Assembly: GCA_003116995.1 (NCBI GenBank)
Contig: BDSL01000050.1
Location: 62,001-126,000, forward strand
DNA: 64,000 nucleotides
Direction: 5' to 3'
Origin: Yamagishiella unicocca
Lineage: Eukaryota; Chlorophyta; Chlorophyceae; Chlamydomonadales; Volvocaceae
The notes beneath the pieces are model-generated. The model did not search any database, was not told the origin of the DNA, and worked only from the letters and a program-made list of their open reading frames with translations. How positions within the stretch are numbered: position 1 is the first letter of the stretch; each line of letters starts with the position of its first letter. Positions 9,993 to 21,137 of the stretch are shown here, one piece after another. The translations under genes were made by a program, and so were the position numbers.

Positions 9993-10143
9993 TATTGATG
10001 ATGATGATGGTGATGATGATGATGATGATATTGATGATGATCGATTGATTACAAGCTCTTGGAGCTCGTAAGGCCCAGACGATGATGATAAGGCCCAGAC
10101 AATGAGCTCGTAAGGCCCAGATGATGATGATGATGATGATGTT
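9993..10143. repeat. (GAT)n microsatellite cluster with a short tandem of GCTCGTAAGGCCCAGA
   Basis: Three GAT/GATG runs (around 9996-10040, 10080-10090 and 10122-10142) are separated by near-copies of GCTCGTAAGGCCCAGA. Confidence 0.8.
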
Positions 10144-10730
10144 TACAACTTGTACGATTCAGACGAGCCAGGAGGCTTATGAATCGCTTTAAAAAGTTAC
10201 CGTTCAAGACGTTTTGAGACAAGAAAATACCAGATGCTTCTAGACTACTAAAGCGGATGCCAAAACTTCACAAAAGTACTCAGCCAACATTTACCAAACC
10301 CAAATTTTGCCAACCCCAATTTAGTGGGAAATACCGAGTTTGTAATAAAGACTCAAGTGGTAGTCCCAATCTTGCAAGACCTCCGTCCCTTGTAACACTC
10401 GCATTCTGATAGCGGGACGCGTTCCTCGCGTCTCGCTGCTGGCTTGGTGCAGGTGGTTCGTGTTTTCTGGACGCGCTTGCTCTCCTCCCCGTGCTTTGAG
10501 TTGTGCGTGCTGCCTTCTCCGTGTCCTCGTGTTTGGCTGCCTTCGGCTTTTGCCCCTTCCCGGCCGGTGAGGGCGGGCTCTTTTGCCCAGTGACCTGTGT
10601 CGTGGTCTGGCCCATCGGGCCCGCCTGGTATGCGCCAACTACAAGGTCTGTGGAAGCTCACGGCACGGCGATAGAAGACTATATTGTTAGGTATTTAGCA
10701 TATACTCAGACTAACATATCGCATCCGCGC

Positions 10731-10866
10731 TTGAGCCGTTCTGGCTCCCTTGTAATACTCGCATTCTGATAGCGCTTGAGCCGTTCTGGCTCCCTTGTAA
10801 TACTCGCATTCTGATAGCATGTTCAGGCCGTTCAGGCTCCCTTGTAATACTCGCATTCTGATAGCA
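10731..10866 (+). repeat. about 45-bp minisatellite, three copies plus an outlying diverged copy
   Basis: The unit runs TTGAGCCGTTCTGGCTCCCT and then TGTAATACTCGCATTCTGATAGCG. A diverged copy of its second half sits at about 10389-10414. No coding role is seen. Confidence 0.85.
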
Positions 10867-10869
10867 TGG

Positions 10870-11842
10870 ATAACACGGGCTAGATCTCGCTGATTCCCCA
10901 TCGCCATGACGTGCGCCATCGTTGTCCCAGGCGGCGGTATACCTGAGGGCCACAGCAACTCTCTTTCCTCCGTCTACTCCTATTGAATTGCGCAATCTAC
11001 GTCAATCGCGCATACCTTCCTTAGTTCCTTTCTACCGGTATATGTTATCGTTGGACCTTCTGTATGTTGCAATCGGATCCTTAATGGACATATTAAGCAC
11101 GGAAAGGCCAGGGCAAGCCAGATGTGGATGACCTCGGACAACGGACGGTACGATGAAGCCCACCTCACTCTTGGGACTTTGTTTCGAGACTCACCTTGCC
11201 GAGCCACAACTTGCCATAGAAACTTTGAACGGCGTTCTGTGAACCTTCACCTTTATATGTCTTTCCAGGCGGCTTGAATTAGTCGACACAGTCATATGCG
11301 TCGGAGCGTACATTTGACTGAGGCTCGGCGCAATCAGGGTAGAGAGTAGGAGAGGATTAGCAACTAACCACGGCAGGACTGACGTTCGTCTCAGGGATGA
11401 TAGCGGCAGGTGACCCGGGGTTTGACCCGGAAGCAAATCCTTGGCACCAGGCTAAATTGGATGAGACGATTCAAATAAATTTTACGCCTCTCCGGAGAAC
11501 GATTATCTCAAGGCCAGTGGCGATGCGCGAGGTAACGCGAGACAAAGCACCTGAAATTACAGCCATCGCCTTGTTCGTTGTTTTAACATCGAATTGGTAT
11601 GCTCTTGAAGTATTTCAAGCCGTTTATGTAATGTATGGTGTGGGGCCACGCCGTCTTGCCGCTCCAAGCTGGCTCGTGTGCACGTGCGATGAAGCCATAT
11701 AGCAATCCTCACAACGTCATATCACGTACACAACACGTATTGTACTATTCCTTCACGTATGCCTTAATGTTGAAGCAACGCTGCTGTGCACGAATTAGTA
11801 CCGGAGTCCTACCTGGCCGCGTTGTCCCTCCGCGCACTCCAT
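10870..11842. other. intergenic, no gene recognised
   Basis: AT-richer than the coding regions. No exon, RNA gene or repeat was recognised; it is presumably the 5' flank of the ORF at 11843. Confidence 0.4.
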
Positions 11843-13054
11843 ATGCAGATGACATGTCCGTATAGCACGAAGTATGGCACTACCATGCTGCTGTCAACAA
11901 CCATCAAGGAGGAAGACGAAGAGGATTTGGACGATTTCCCGTCACAGGAGAACTTGCAGCCAAGCGTCCAGCTGCAGCAAGTAGATCTTTTCTGCGGTTC
12001 GGGCTACGACCAGTGCCACATGAACTGTGATGGCAAGCACTGCAATGGACGAAGTCCTCGTAACACTGACCGGGACCGTCGAATGTCACACTTGGCTGCA
12101 AGTGCTGTTGCCAGCGTCACAGCGGCCACATCAAAGCTGTTCAGCCGGCTAAGACACATCCAGGATCACGGCTACAACAATCATCACTGCTGTGAGGGCG
12201 GCGGCCGGGCCGGCGACAAAGATGTTATGCCAAATGCTAACGCGGCCGCCTCGTGCGCAACCTGCGCGCCCTCACTCGTCGGTTCTCTTGGTCGCCAGCC
12301 CGCTCCGATCATACAAATTCAGGGAGATCGGGCCGCACCTTCCGTTTCAAAGAGCTCCGCCGCTTCCGCCGCCAACAGGCCGCGCACGGATACGCAGCCC
12401 AAGCCGCATCTCGTGAGGCTTATGGATGGCGGTGACGTGAGCCTCGCCATGCAGGCCCTGCAGCTTGCCGCCCGGATCCACGATCAGGTTCAAGTTTGGA
12501 GCCCGGACAGCCCGCGTGAGGGCAACCTAGGCCGGCGGGAGGCGGTTCTGGAGGCGGCGGGCCCGCTGTACGACGAAGCCATGACAGCTGCTCGCGCCAT
12601 CCGCCACCGCGCGCTCCACTCGCTGGTGAAGCAGGCTGTGCGGCGCTACGTCAACCCGTCTCACGGCCCACCGGAGGATGTTTTACGTGTCATTTTGGAG
12701 CTGGTGACCGGGTGCGGTGCTGCCGTCCCCTCACGCAGCGTCGAGGCGCAGGGCGACGGCGGTGCCGCCGCATCGCCTTTTGTTTACGCTCACCGTCAGA
12801 TGGTTTGCAGCAGCAGCAGAGAGTATGTTTCGGACCTGGAGGCGCCCAGCCCTGCGGCTGTCCCGAAGGCCGCCTGGGACGCCAGCGGCGATAGCCCTAG
12901 CAGCTGCGGCAGCCCTAGCGGCAGCTGCAACGACAGCGGTCAGCAGAGCAACAGCTGCCGCAGCAGCCTCAGTGGCGGCTCCAGCAACCGCAGCAATGGC
13001 AGTAGCAGCAGTGGCGAGAGGTGCTTCTTACACGCATTTGGCGGGCGTAGCTAA
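11843..13054 (+). CDS. orphan protein, single-exon ORF of about 403 aa
   Basis: Starts at ATG 11843 (or 11849) and stops at TAA 13052-13054. The N-terminal part has an acidic patch (KEEDEEDLDDFP) and a Cys/His-rich stretch (DLFCGSGYDQCHMNCDGKHC) that could bind metal but matches no finger I know. A helical motif LAASAVASVTAATSKLFSRL follows near 12090-12150. The middle (12420-12700) is helix-forming, ordered sequence (SLAMQALQLAARIHDQV ... RALHSLVKQAVRRYV ... VLRVILELV). The last 90 residues are Ser/Gly/Asn-rich. The TSxLxSRL motif is shared with the orphan at 1128-3215, suggesting a small paralogous family. Function unknown. Confidence 0.6.
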   Translation: MQMTCPYSTKYGTTMLLSTTIKEEDEEDLDDFPSQENLQPSVQLQQVDLFCGSGYDQCHMNCDGKHCNGRSPRNTDRDRRMSHLAASAVASVTAATSKLFSRLRHIQDHGYNNHHCCEGGGRAGDKDVMPNANAAASCATCAPSLVGSLGRQPAPIIQIQGDRAAPSVSKSSAASAANRPRTDTQPKPHLVRLMDGGDVSLAMQALQLAARIHDQVQVWSPDSPREGNLGRREAVLEAAGPLYDEAMTAARAIRHRALHSLVKQAVRRYVNPSHGPPEDVLRVILELVTGCGAAVPSRSVEAQGDGGAAASPFVYAHRQMVCSSSREYVSDLEAPSPAAVPKAAWDASGDSPSSCGSPSGSCNDSGQQSNSCRSSLSGGSSNRSNGSSSSGERCFLHAFGGRS

Positions 13055-15410
13055 CGCCGGGGACGGTTTGAGCCTCTGCGCAAACCTAGTGCGTATTGCT
13101 TTGGCCGCCTTGCACACGTCAATGTCGTTTGTGTGATTTCACAAGCATGCGGGGGATCATGCCGGCCAGCGTTGTTTACTGCAGCGCTTAGCACATGGAT
13201 TGCGTGGGACAGTACAGTACAGCCGCACTGCCTATTTTTACAAGGAATGGTGAAGCCCCCACTGCTTAAGGTTGGGCGCGCGTGCGTAACGTGTGCGTAA
13301 GCAGCCAGGATGGCGTTTGGGAGATGCACACGTGGCTGCCGGATCCCTGTGCGTTTGTGTGTCTGGTCCTTGCACATTCCGTGTTCAATTCAATCCGCAC
13401 GATTAACACAGAATATCTTTAACAGCCGAGAAGCGAGCGTCGTGCGTTGGGGAAGGGTGCGGAGGCTTGTCTTGGAGCGCGTCCGAGGAGCCATCAAAAT
13501 GCCGAGCCTGATGATTTGAGTGCCGATTATCGTCGCTAGATGCATTTTCCAGTGCGCGTCCTCGCGCTGAAGGGCTGCTCTTTAGCTGTACGTGTGTTAA
13601 TCTACCGTACGCGCGTGTGTGTGTGTATGTGTGTTTTGCGGCTGAATGATGCGGCAGCCGCAAAGGCTGTGCTAAGGCAGTGGGTGGTCAGAATGGCGGA
13701 AGAACTGCGGATCTAACTGCGATGTGCGATTGCTGCGCGGCTGCCCTCTGGGGGACCATCCGCGAGGAGCTACTGCGGGGGATGGACTGGTCGGCCACAT
13801 TTTTTCGAGTCCTACATTCCAGCTGGAGGGGGGCAATTGTTGATTAGCTATGGCTCGGATCAGATGCTGTAGCTCCAGGGGCGTCCATGGGGCAAAAGAA
13901 GCCTCGAGGTTCGTGGTGCCCTGCTCCCTCAGTCGTACAGCGATGAGGTAGTTACAGTCGTTGCCTCGGGCGCCAGCCCCGTCTTGTGACAGTTTTTTCC
14001 GGTAGACGGGCGTCGTGGCGCACTGGCTGTCGTCGTCATTAAGGTAGGGCCGAGGGGCCGTCGCCAGCCTGCCAGGAACGGCCGAAACGCTTGCTGAGAG
14101 GCGTGATGTGGGTATACTCGGGCATATTTGCCTGCGTCAGCGGCCTTGCAGGGGGTAAGCCGAGTGCCAAGTGCTATTTCCGTAGTAGCGGGTGTGTGCG
14201 GCGTGAATGCATATGTGAGTAGGGATTATTTCGAAGAAGCGGCGCCTATGCGACCCGGGGGTCAGGTCGCGTACTGCGGTGGGTGGGTTTTCATGTATTG
14301 CACATGATGTGGAGGGACACGGGGTCCCCATGATCAAGTCTGTCCTCGGAGCGGGTATGGAGAACGCACCTGCTACTCGCTGCGGTCTCCGTTCGCAAAA
14401 GCGCCTAGGTGGGTTTCAAAGTCAATCCTGTTGGCGGCGCACTCGCCGATTCCGTCCCCCCCGAATCACGCAGTGGCAAACCATGCGCTGCGCCTTGCCA
14501 AACTCTGCTTATTGTTGCTGTGTCAGTCAGGAAACCAATCTTATGGTGGTGTGTGACCGGTCGCGACGCGTGTACGTCCGTGCGTGGCGGTTGGGCGCAC
14601 GTGCGCGCGTGTGCTGTCGTACGATCGAGGCTGAGCCGCCCGCGCGCTTCCATGTACGCTTGTGCGTAAGGTTAGGGGCGCCTGACTGTATGCACCGGTC
14701 GGGTGCAAAGCTGCAAACCCGCCGGTGTTGGCGCAGGTGGGTGTTACTGCTGGGCCGCTAGGGGTGTATGTGCGCTGTGGTGCGAGCAGCGTCTCCGCTT
14801 CTTGCAGCGCTAGCCTCGGCTGCGTAGGTAAATCTAATATCTGCGTAGCATGGGTCCATGTGTTTATGTTTAGGTCACCAAGCCGGGTCGCGGACACCGT
14901 GTTTCCAATGGTTGTCGTCCTTTTCGCGATCCGAGCTGATTGGTCGCTGGTTGGCCGGTGGACATGTCGGGTCCACAATTTTACTGCGGTGTGCGGCCTG
15001 CACCGCAACACTCGCTTCGTCGCGTACCTTCAATGTGGGCCGGCTTCACCTATAGTCCATTTGTGCCCGCTCGGGTAAACCTCGAGGGGGGTTGAATTAG
15101 GCGAAGGCGTTCGTCGTACTGCAGATGATAAGGGTCGTCCTCGTCACAATCCGAACTCCCATCACTCCATTGAAAAAATTGTGCGTATCAAGGTTGATTA
15201 TAAGCCTTTGCCCCCTGCCAGTGCGTGGTCGTCACCTAGCCTGGCTTGTGGATATTGGGCGGGCAGGGGCGTTTCGTGACATGTATCGGTTATCTGGTCA
15301 CCCTGGATGGTGCGGGAGCAGGGCAATCGCACGCAGTCGTTAATGCTGGACGGTATGGGCGGCGGGAGCCGCCCGCTGTGTGACTCCTCTTGCAACGATC
15401 TCACCTCGAG
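13055..15410. other. intergenic, no gene recognised
   Basis: Contains a GT-rich run at 13605-13635 and otherwise unique-looking sequence. The open frames here have no domain, no splice-compatible extension and no codon pattern like the real exons. Confidence 0.45.
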
Positions 15411-15640
15411 CCCTTGGCGCAAGGCAGGCAAATGTAAGGCCCTTGGCGCAAGGCAGGCAAATGTAAGGCCCTTGGCGCAAGGCAGGCAAATGTAAGGCCC
15501 TTGGCGCAAGGCAGGCAAATGTAAGGCCCTTGGCGCAAGCCAAATGTAAGGCCCTTGACGCAAGGCAGATGTAAGGCCCTTGGCGCAAGGCAGATGTAAG
15601 GCCCTTGGCGCAAGGCAAATGTAAGGCCCTTGGCGCGAGG
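15411..15640 (+). repeat. 29-bp minisatellite, about nine copies, some shortened
   Basis: The unit is CCCTTGGCGCAAGGCAGGCA followed by AATGTAAGG. The first four copies are full length; later copies lose the AGGCAGGC part, giving 19-25-bp variants. Confidence 0.95.
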
Positions 15641-16647
15641 CGGCCACATCATCATTATTTACCAGTCAGTCGAAGGTCGAGGTGTGTAAGGATGGGCACC
15701 GTAATGTCGCTTCCTACCCTCCTAAAGTTGGCAATGGTGAGCCGCGGCCATCGCCGGCATCAACGTATACCGCCATCCTTGCGATTAAGTGCCTGCTGGA
15801 CACGGGGACGCAGTCCCTTGCATCCCCTTGCATCGGGCGCAGCCGGGCCGCTGATGGGCAAAGAGGCCGCCGGACCGTTGGGGGCCGGGTCCCACAGATC
15901 ACCTGCCAGCGTGTAGTAGGCGGCATGTAGTAGGCGGGGATCCGAGGCCATGGGCGGAGCTGCGGGCGAAACAGAGGAGGTTGCTTGTTTTGTGTTCGTG
16001 GGTTACCGGTACTTTCAGGCGCCGCCCCTCGATCTTCCCTTGCCCCGGGAGGTAGATCGATGCCGCTTCACAGGTAATGGACTACAAAGAATTACTAACG
16101 GTATAGCTAGGAAGGGAATGGTAGTGACAGACGCGATTGAGCGGCACACGCACACAGGACTCATATAATTACACTGCAACGCGAGGTTGCTTCCCCAGCC
16201 GTGAATAACCCGCCCTTATCACAAGGTACCCAGAGATGTAGCAGGTGTTCTTGTTCCAAACGCGTGTTCCCAACTCACCCTTCGCTGGCTAGTTTTCCTT
16301 TCCTCCTCCTTCTGCTATGTCATGCATGTACATGGGTTTCCTCGCCACTCCCCTCACTCCTTACTCCCACTCAACTCCATCGCCCTCTCCTACGTCACCA
16401 ACGGCAGCCATCCCCGCTAATCGCCACCGCCCCGACCTGCAGTCCTCTCTATCCAGCCACCACCACCACCACCACCACCAGTAGTGCAAACATCCCCACA
16501 GGCAGGCAGTCGTAGAAGTTCTGCGGTCGCGGCCCATCGGCTTCCATGGTAGCTGAGGGCCCCCCTGGTAGCTGGGTGGCCTTTCCCCTCAGTCAGCCAC
16601 GTGCTGACGACGGCACTGACCGCAGCAGTGGCCAAGGGCTCTCGACT

Positions 16648-18798
16648 TCACCTGAGAGCAGCAGCGCCTGGAGGAGGGTTGAGGGCATCGAAAGGAAGAT
16701 CACCGCCGACACCCCCCGCCTCATCCTTAGGCTCGTCGTCGTGTCCTTGCTGCATTTCCTGGGGCAAGCAATGCACCAGCACGGCGGTGAGTGAGGGAGG
16801 AAGGGGTGGTAAGAGAGGAATCCCGTGGTGCCTGGATGGTGAGTAAGCGGGAGATGGGGACGTGTGGAGAACCAGGAAACGTTCCAGCAACGAAACACGA
16901 TGTAGCGGTACGTCAGTACGGCATTGCGGATAACCCGATGTGCGAGTATTTTGACGGGATTACAGATTTCTATACCATCATTATCGTCATCACCAAGAAG
17001 CAACAAAGGAACAATCTCCTCCCACCCCCCACAGGATGTGTTTCCACCTGCCTTCCCCCCCAGGTGCCCCCACCTGCAGGTAGCACATGATGAGCCGCAC
17101 GCACCCCTCCGTGCTTTCCGACGCCGTACACACACGCACGTGGTGTCGTACGGGGGTGCTGCCGTCGAGGCTCCACCTCCAGCTGCCATCGTACCTGTTG
17201 GCGCGGGTCGGGAGCGGGGGCGACCGTGGGACGAGCGGGGGCGACCGTGGGACGAGCGGGGGCGACCGTGGGACGAGCCGGGACGACCGTGGGACGAGCG
17301 GGGACGACCGTTGGACGAGGGGTGTGTGCCGGCGACGGAAATACCCACAGCACCGTAATGGCGTGCATGGCAGCTCCCCCAAGCGGCCAGACACAAACTT
17401 CAAACGCCCACGTGCAGTAACAGCCGTCGCAGCCGACGCGGAGGCAGCCCTGCGAACCTCCCAATGGACCTCGCCCCTCACCCAACAGAGTGCGCCCCAC
17501 CTCCCAACACCCGGGTCCTCCCTGTACACGCGCACGGGTTTCCTCACCACCACCCCAGCCCTGCGCCAGCTGCTCTATCCCCACGTCACCCTACCTGTGC
17601 AGCAGGGCCTGCAGCTCGTCCCAGCCACACGGCTTGTGCGCTCGCTCCGTGCCTCTGTCCCGCGCGCCCCTCACCTCCAGCCGGCGGCGCCACTCGGCCT
17701 CATCGCCGCACTCCACATCCACCAACACCACATGGATGCCCGCCCCCTCACTCCGCGGCGAGCGACCCGACCCGGCAGCCTGCACCGCCGCCCACGCGCG
17801 GGCCGGCAACTGCCACGTCAGCAGGTGGGCGGTAGTCGGTAACCGCCGCGTCAGCAGGCGGGCCGGTAACCGCCGCGTCAGCAGGCGGGCCGGTAACCGC
17901 CACGTCAGCAGGCGGGCCGGTAACCGCCACGTCAGCAGCAGGCGACACCAGGCACACCAGCAATGGTGGCAGGCGGCAACCAGCAATGGTGGCAGGCAGC
18001 AACCATCAGGCGCGAGCTACGGCACCTGCCTGGCAGGAGGCGGGCGGAATCCGCTTTCCCCCTCGCCACCAGCCCAGCCCATCCCCCCCCCTGCGTGCCA
18101 CGGGTCTCCCTCGAACCTCCCTGCGTGCGGACCGGACCCCGGGTAGCTATAGGACACACGCGGGCCCGACGAACCTGCTCGAACGTGCGCTGCCCCCGCT
18201 CCCCGGGGTGTCGTACCCACCTTCCGCGCCACCTCGCACGCCTCGTCGTACAGCTGTCGCCGGGAGAAGGGGCAGTCCAGCACCACCGACAGGCCCAGCG
18301 CCAGCTGTCGCTCGGCAGTTCGAAACATGATGGCGTAGGCGAGGGCATTCCAGTCCACATCGGGCGCCTGGCCCGCGACGCGTTGAAAGCAATCCCTGGA
18401 GTCGTCCTTGTCTACCAGGGGGCACCGCAAGGCCTGGGCCAGCGCCGTCGCTACCGTGGACTTGCCGCTGCCAGGAAGGCCCTGAGGGAGGGAGGGAAAG
18501 GGCGGCGGTGAGGGCCGAGAGGTACGGCAACACCCTTTGAGGGGGGCGACAGGCCGCGGATAGGGAGCACGTGCGGCTGCGGTACGCTGTGCGTGCTGTG
18601 GGTGGATGCGAGATGGCGGCGTGGATGAATTAGCGGGCGGGCCCTCGGGGGGGAGTAGCGGGGTATGCGGGAGGGCGCGATGAGGCGCGGGAAGTGGCAA
18701 GGCCGCCAGTACGGGCCGCTAACAGGTTTCATGAGAGGTTTTAGGATCCGATGGATTAAAAGTATCACCTTCACGAGGATAAGAAGCGGTTCGCTCAT
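16648..18798 (-). CDS. P-loop kinase of the AAA_33 (YjjK/zeta-like nucleotide kinase) group, 245 aa
   Basis: Five exons: 18798-18769, 18481-18221, 17809-17595, 17194-17074 and 16758-16648. All junctions are GT..AG and phases match exactly (738 coding bases). The first exon is only 30 bases (MSEPLLILVK) and splices to the Walker A motif GLPGSGKST (residues 11-19). DKDDSRD follows at 34-40, and a Walker B-like SVVLDCPF at 75-82. An Arg-rich lid (EAEWRRRLEVRGARDRG) and HKPCGWDELQALLHR lead to RYDGSWRWSLDG, the usual C-terminal part of this family. The tail (residues 210-245) is acidic and Pro-rich. Such kinases phosphorylate small molecules or RNA ends; the substrate cannot be read from sequence. 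A TGTAA-type poly(A) signal may lie at 16169-16173 (complement). ATG 18798 is chosen because it restores the family N-terminus. Confidence 0.88.
17212..17318. repeat. 21-bp minisatellite in kinase intron 3
   Basis: About five copies of GGGGCGACCGTGGGACGAGC with small changes, inside the intron 17195-17594. Confidence 0.9.
17815..17940. repeat. 25-bp minisatellite in kinase intron 2
   Basis: About five copies of CGTCAGCAGGCGGGCCGGTA plus ACCGC. The repeat reaches the 3' splice site at 17810, so its sequence forms part of the acceptor region. Confidence 0.9.
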
Positions 18799-18920
18799 TT
18801 TGGCGAACTCATACTTGCGTTGTACGAAAAAATATTCAAGTTCGCCTTAAATGCGTCGTTTTGAAGAGCGCTGGTTGTCAGCTAGGAGTTATCTACGAAG
18901 CGCTTTGGAGCGCGTACAGC
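18799..18920 (-). promoter_or_regulatory. probable promoter region of the kinase gene
   Basis: The 120 bases upstream of the kinase ATG are markedly AT-richer than their surroundings (for example AAAAAATATTCAAGTTCGCC on the + strand). No specific element is recognised. Confidence 0.3.
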
Positions 18921-21137
18921 CGGGGTTGACTTCCTATCGTGCAATGCTTTTGGCAACCCTTTTCTCATACGATGACAGCCCCGAATGTCGTTGCTGGAAC
19001 ATCTGAAGCACATCACGTCGTACTGAGCATGTCTGGGTCGTCCTAATATCTTGCCGACCTCTTATGGCGGGAAGCGTTTTTGGCTTCGGAGCTGAGCCTC
19101 CCACTTGCGAGACCATCGTATCCTTCACGTGGTCACAGAACCACGATCGAAGAGCTGCTGGAAATTCGTTCTGCTGGTCCTCAACTCCGGAGACGTCCGT
19201 CCGCTGGGCAGTGCGTGCATGCCGAGGCAGTGCTGAGTGGCACACCTAGTCCGTATCGCTGCTGACTACTGTCCTGACGGTGCCATGCTGGCACCGCCCT
19301 GACAGTGCGAAACGGTGCCAGCAGTCGGCTTGCAGGCAGGCAGCCTAGGGCAGCCAGGCAGGCAACCTAGTGCAGCCAGGCAGGCAACCTTGTGCAGTCA
19401 GGCAGGCAACCTAGTGCAGCCTAGTGCAGCTAAGCGCCCCTCGGATCAGAGTTTCGCGTTGCTTACAAACAGCGTTGCCACCAACCCATAGCATCCCGAA
19501 GGGCCCACGGTGTGTAGGGGCAGCCCCTGGCAGCGCCAGCAACAACACGGCGGACTCGCCCGCACCGCCCGCAGCCTTCGCCACCTGATCCCGCGGAAGG
19601 CCATGCCTCAGCCCGCTCCGAAACCCGCCCCAACAAAACCTGCTCTGATACACGACACGACTACCGGTATCCATGCGCTGCATCCCGCAACTCCTGCCGC
19701 CGCACTTTTTGGCTAACATATTTTGCAAAGCGTGCACACCAGCGGCCGTCGTGTTTCTGTCCTTTGCGATGTCTGGTCGTCCGTCCCCTTCCAGCAAGGG
19801 CTGCAGCCAGGCCCCCCACGGACGCGCGCGCGGGCGTGTGTGGCTGGTATTGCGCAGTCCCGGGGCAGGTCCAGCGAGTGAGGGCCTCTCCGCGCCCCGC
19901 CATCTGTAACACGTCTCGTGTACTACTTTCGCACCCCAAAAACACACACACACCGCCACCGACCCCTCCCCGCCCTCCAGTACCATAGCGCGTACCTGCG
20001 CTTCCGTGGCCCTGTGGCTGTGGCCTCGTTGCGGCACCTGACCACGCACTTCCCTGCGGTGCGTCGTCCCTTGCGGTTTGGAGAGGCCGCCCTGCAGGAC
20101 CCCGTGGCCGCAGAGCGTGCCAAGCATCATGACATACACACAACCCCCACCTCCCCCCATCTGACCCCTTTCCCTTGCTACCACCCACCAGCGATGAGGC
20201 GATGCCCCATGCACCCCATATGCCCCATGCCTCAAACGTCACACCCCACCGTCCAGAGCCGCTTGCGTGTAATTGCCTCGCAGCCACCACAGCTGGGTAC
20301 AACCCCAACCCGCCCCACCGCCTGCATCTCGAAACGTCTGTTCTAAACGGTTTTTTCTCGCATCCACGGGTCTTCCTCGAAACCCCACCGCGCCGCAACT
20401 AGGCCCCCGGGCCCCCCCGGCTCCTGTGCTGTTCCCCTAGCCTCGCCTTTCGCGCCAAGGCGAGGGCGACGAGGAAACACACCACCCGATGCGGTTCACA
20501 GCGCAGCTCCAGGGAGGGAAGAAAAACGCTCCGAGCTGCGCAGCATGTGAGCCGGCCGGCGACGCGCTCCCTCCCGCGCGAACAAACTCGCACGAAACCC
20601 GCAAGCCGTCCGTCTGACGCCAACGACGTCCGTCCTCCTCCGGAGACTGGGTACGACAGCGGCAATGAGGCCACAGTGAGGCGAGTCGTACAATGAGGCC
20701 ACAGTGAGGCGGTGCCGACGCAGAGCCCATCGACACCCCTCCCCCTTCTCTTCGTCCTCCGCCGCTGCTGCTCCGTCCCCTCTGGTCAAAGCAGCTGCGC
20801 GCTTTCGCTGGCAGGCGCTGCCCCCGCCGCCTCCGCCTCCGCTGCCCTGCGCCCCACCGCGTCTTCTCCCCTTTTATGGGTAGCCTACCCCGTGGATGGA
20901 TGAATGCCCAGTACACCCAGCACACGCACGGTTGCCTCACACCCCCTCCCCCCCCCGTTTTACGGGTCTTCCTCGAAACCCCCCGTTTTACGGGTCTTCC
21001 TCGAAACCCCCCGTTTTACGGTTTTTACTTTGTACGCGGGTTTTCCTGCAACCCTCCCCCCACCGAAGCCCAGCTGCTCAGCACCAGCCCCAGGCCTCCC
21101 CAGCATCAGCTGCTCGGCACCAGCCCTCAGGCCGGGC
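18921..21137. other. intergenic between U-box gene and kinase; minisatellite and unassigned open frames
   Basis: Holds a 22-bp minisatellite (19332-19431, unit CAGCCAGGCAGGCAACCTAG). Several open frames on both strands around 19411-20240 could not be assigned to any family, for example a + strand stretch at 19982-20125 preceded by a good acceptor and reading YHSAYLRFRGPVAVASLRHL. Two copies of the dispersed intron repeat lie at 20323-20391 and, as short partial tandem copies, at 20955-21030. The first kilobase below 21138 probably contains the 3' UTR of the U-box gene. Confidence 0.4.

Noticed and set aside
15411..15640. CRISPR-like array
   Set aside because: Units are contiguous with no unique spacers; this is a eukaryotic minisatellite.
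18482..18700. Direct extension of the kinase frame upstream of the P-loop as a transit peptide
   Set aside because: It opens with TTG, is Pro/Arg-rich intron-like sequence, and a GT..AG intron to MSEPLLILVK gives a family-typical start.
19411..20235. Possible gene on the minus strand between the U-box gene and the kinase
   Set aside because: Open but without ATG, domain or consistent splice partners; competing frames on both strands look equally plausible.
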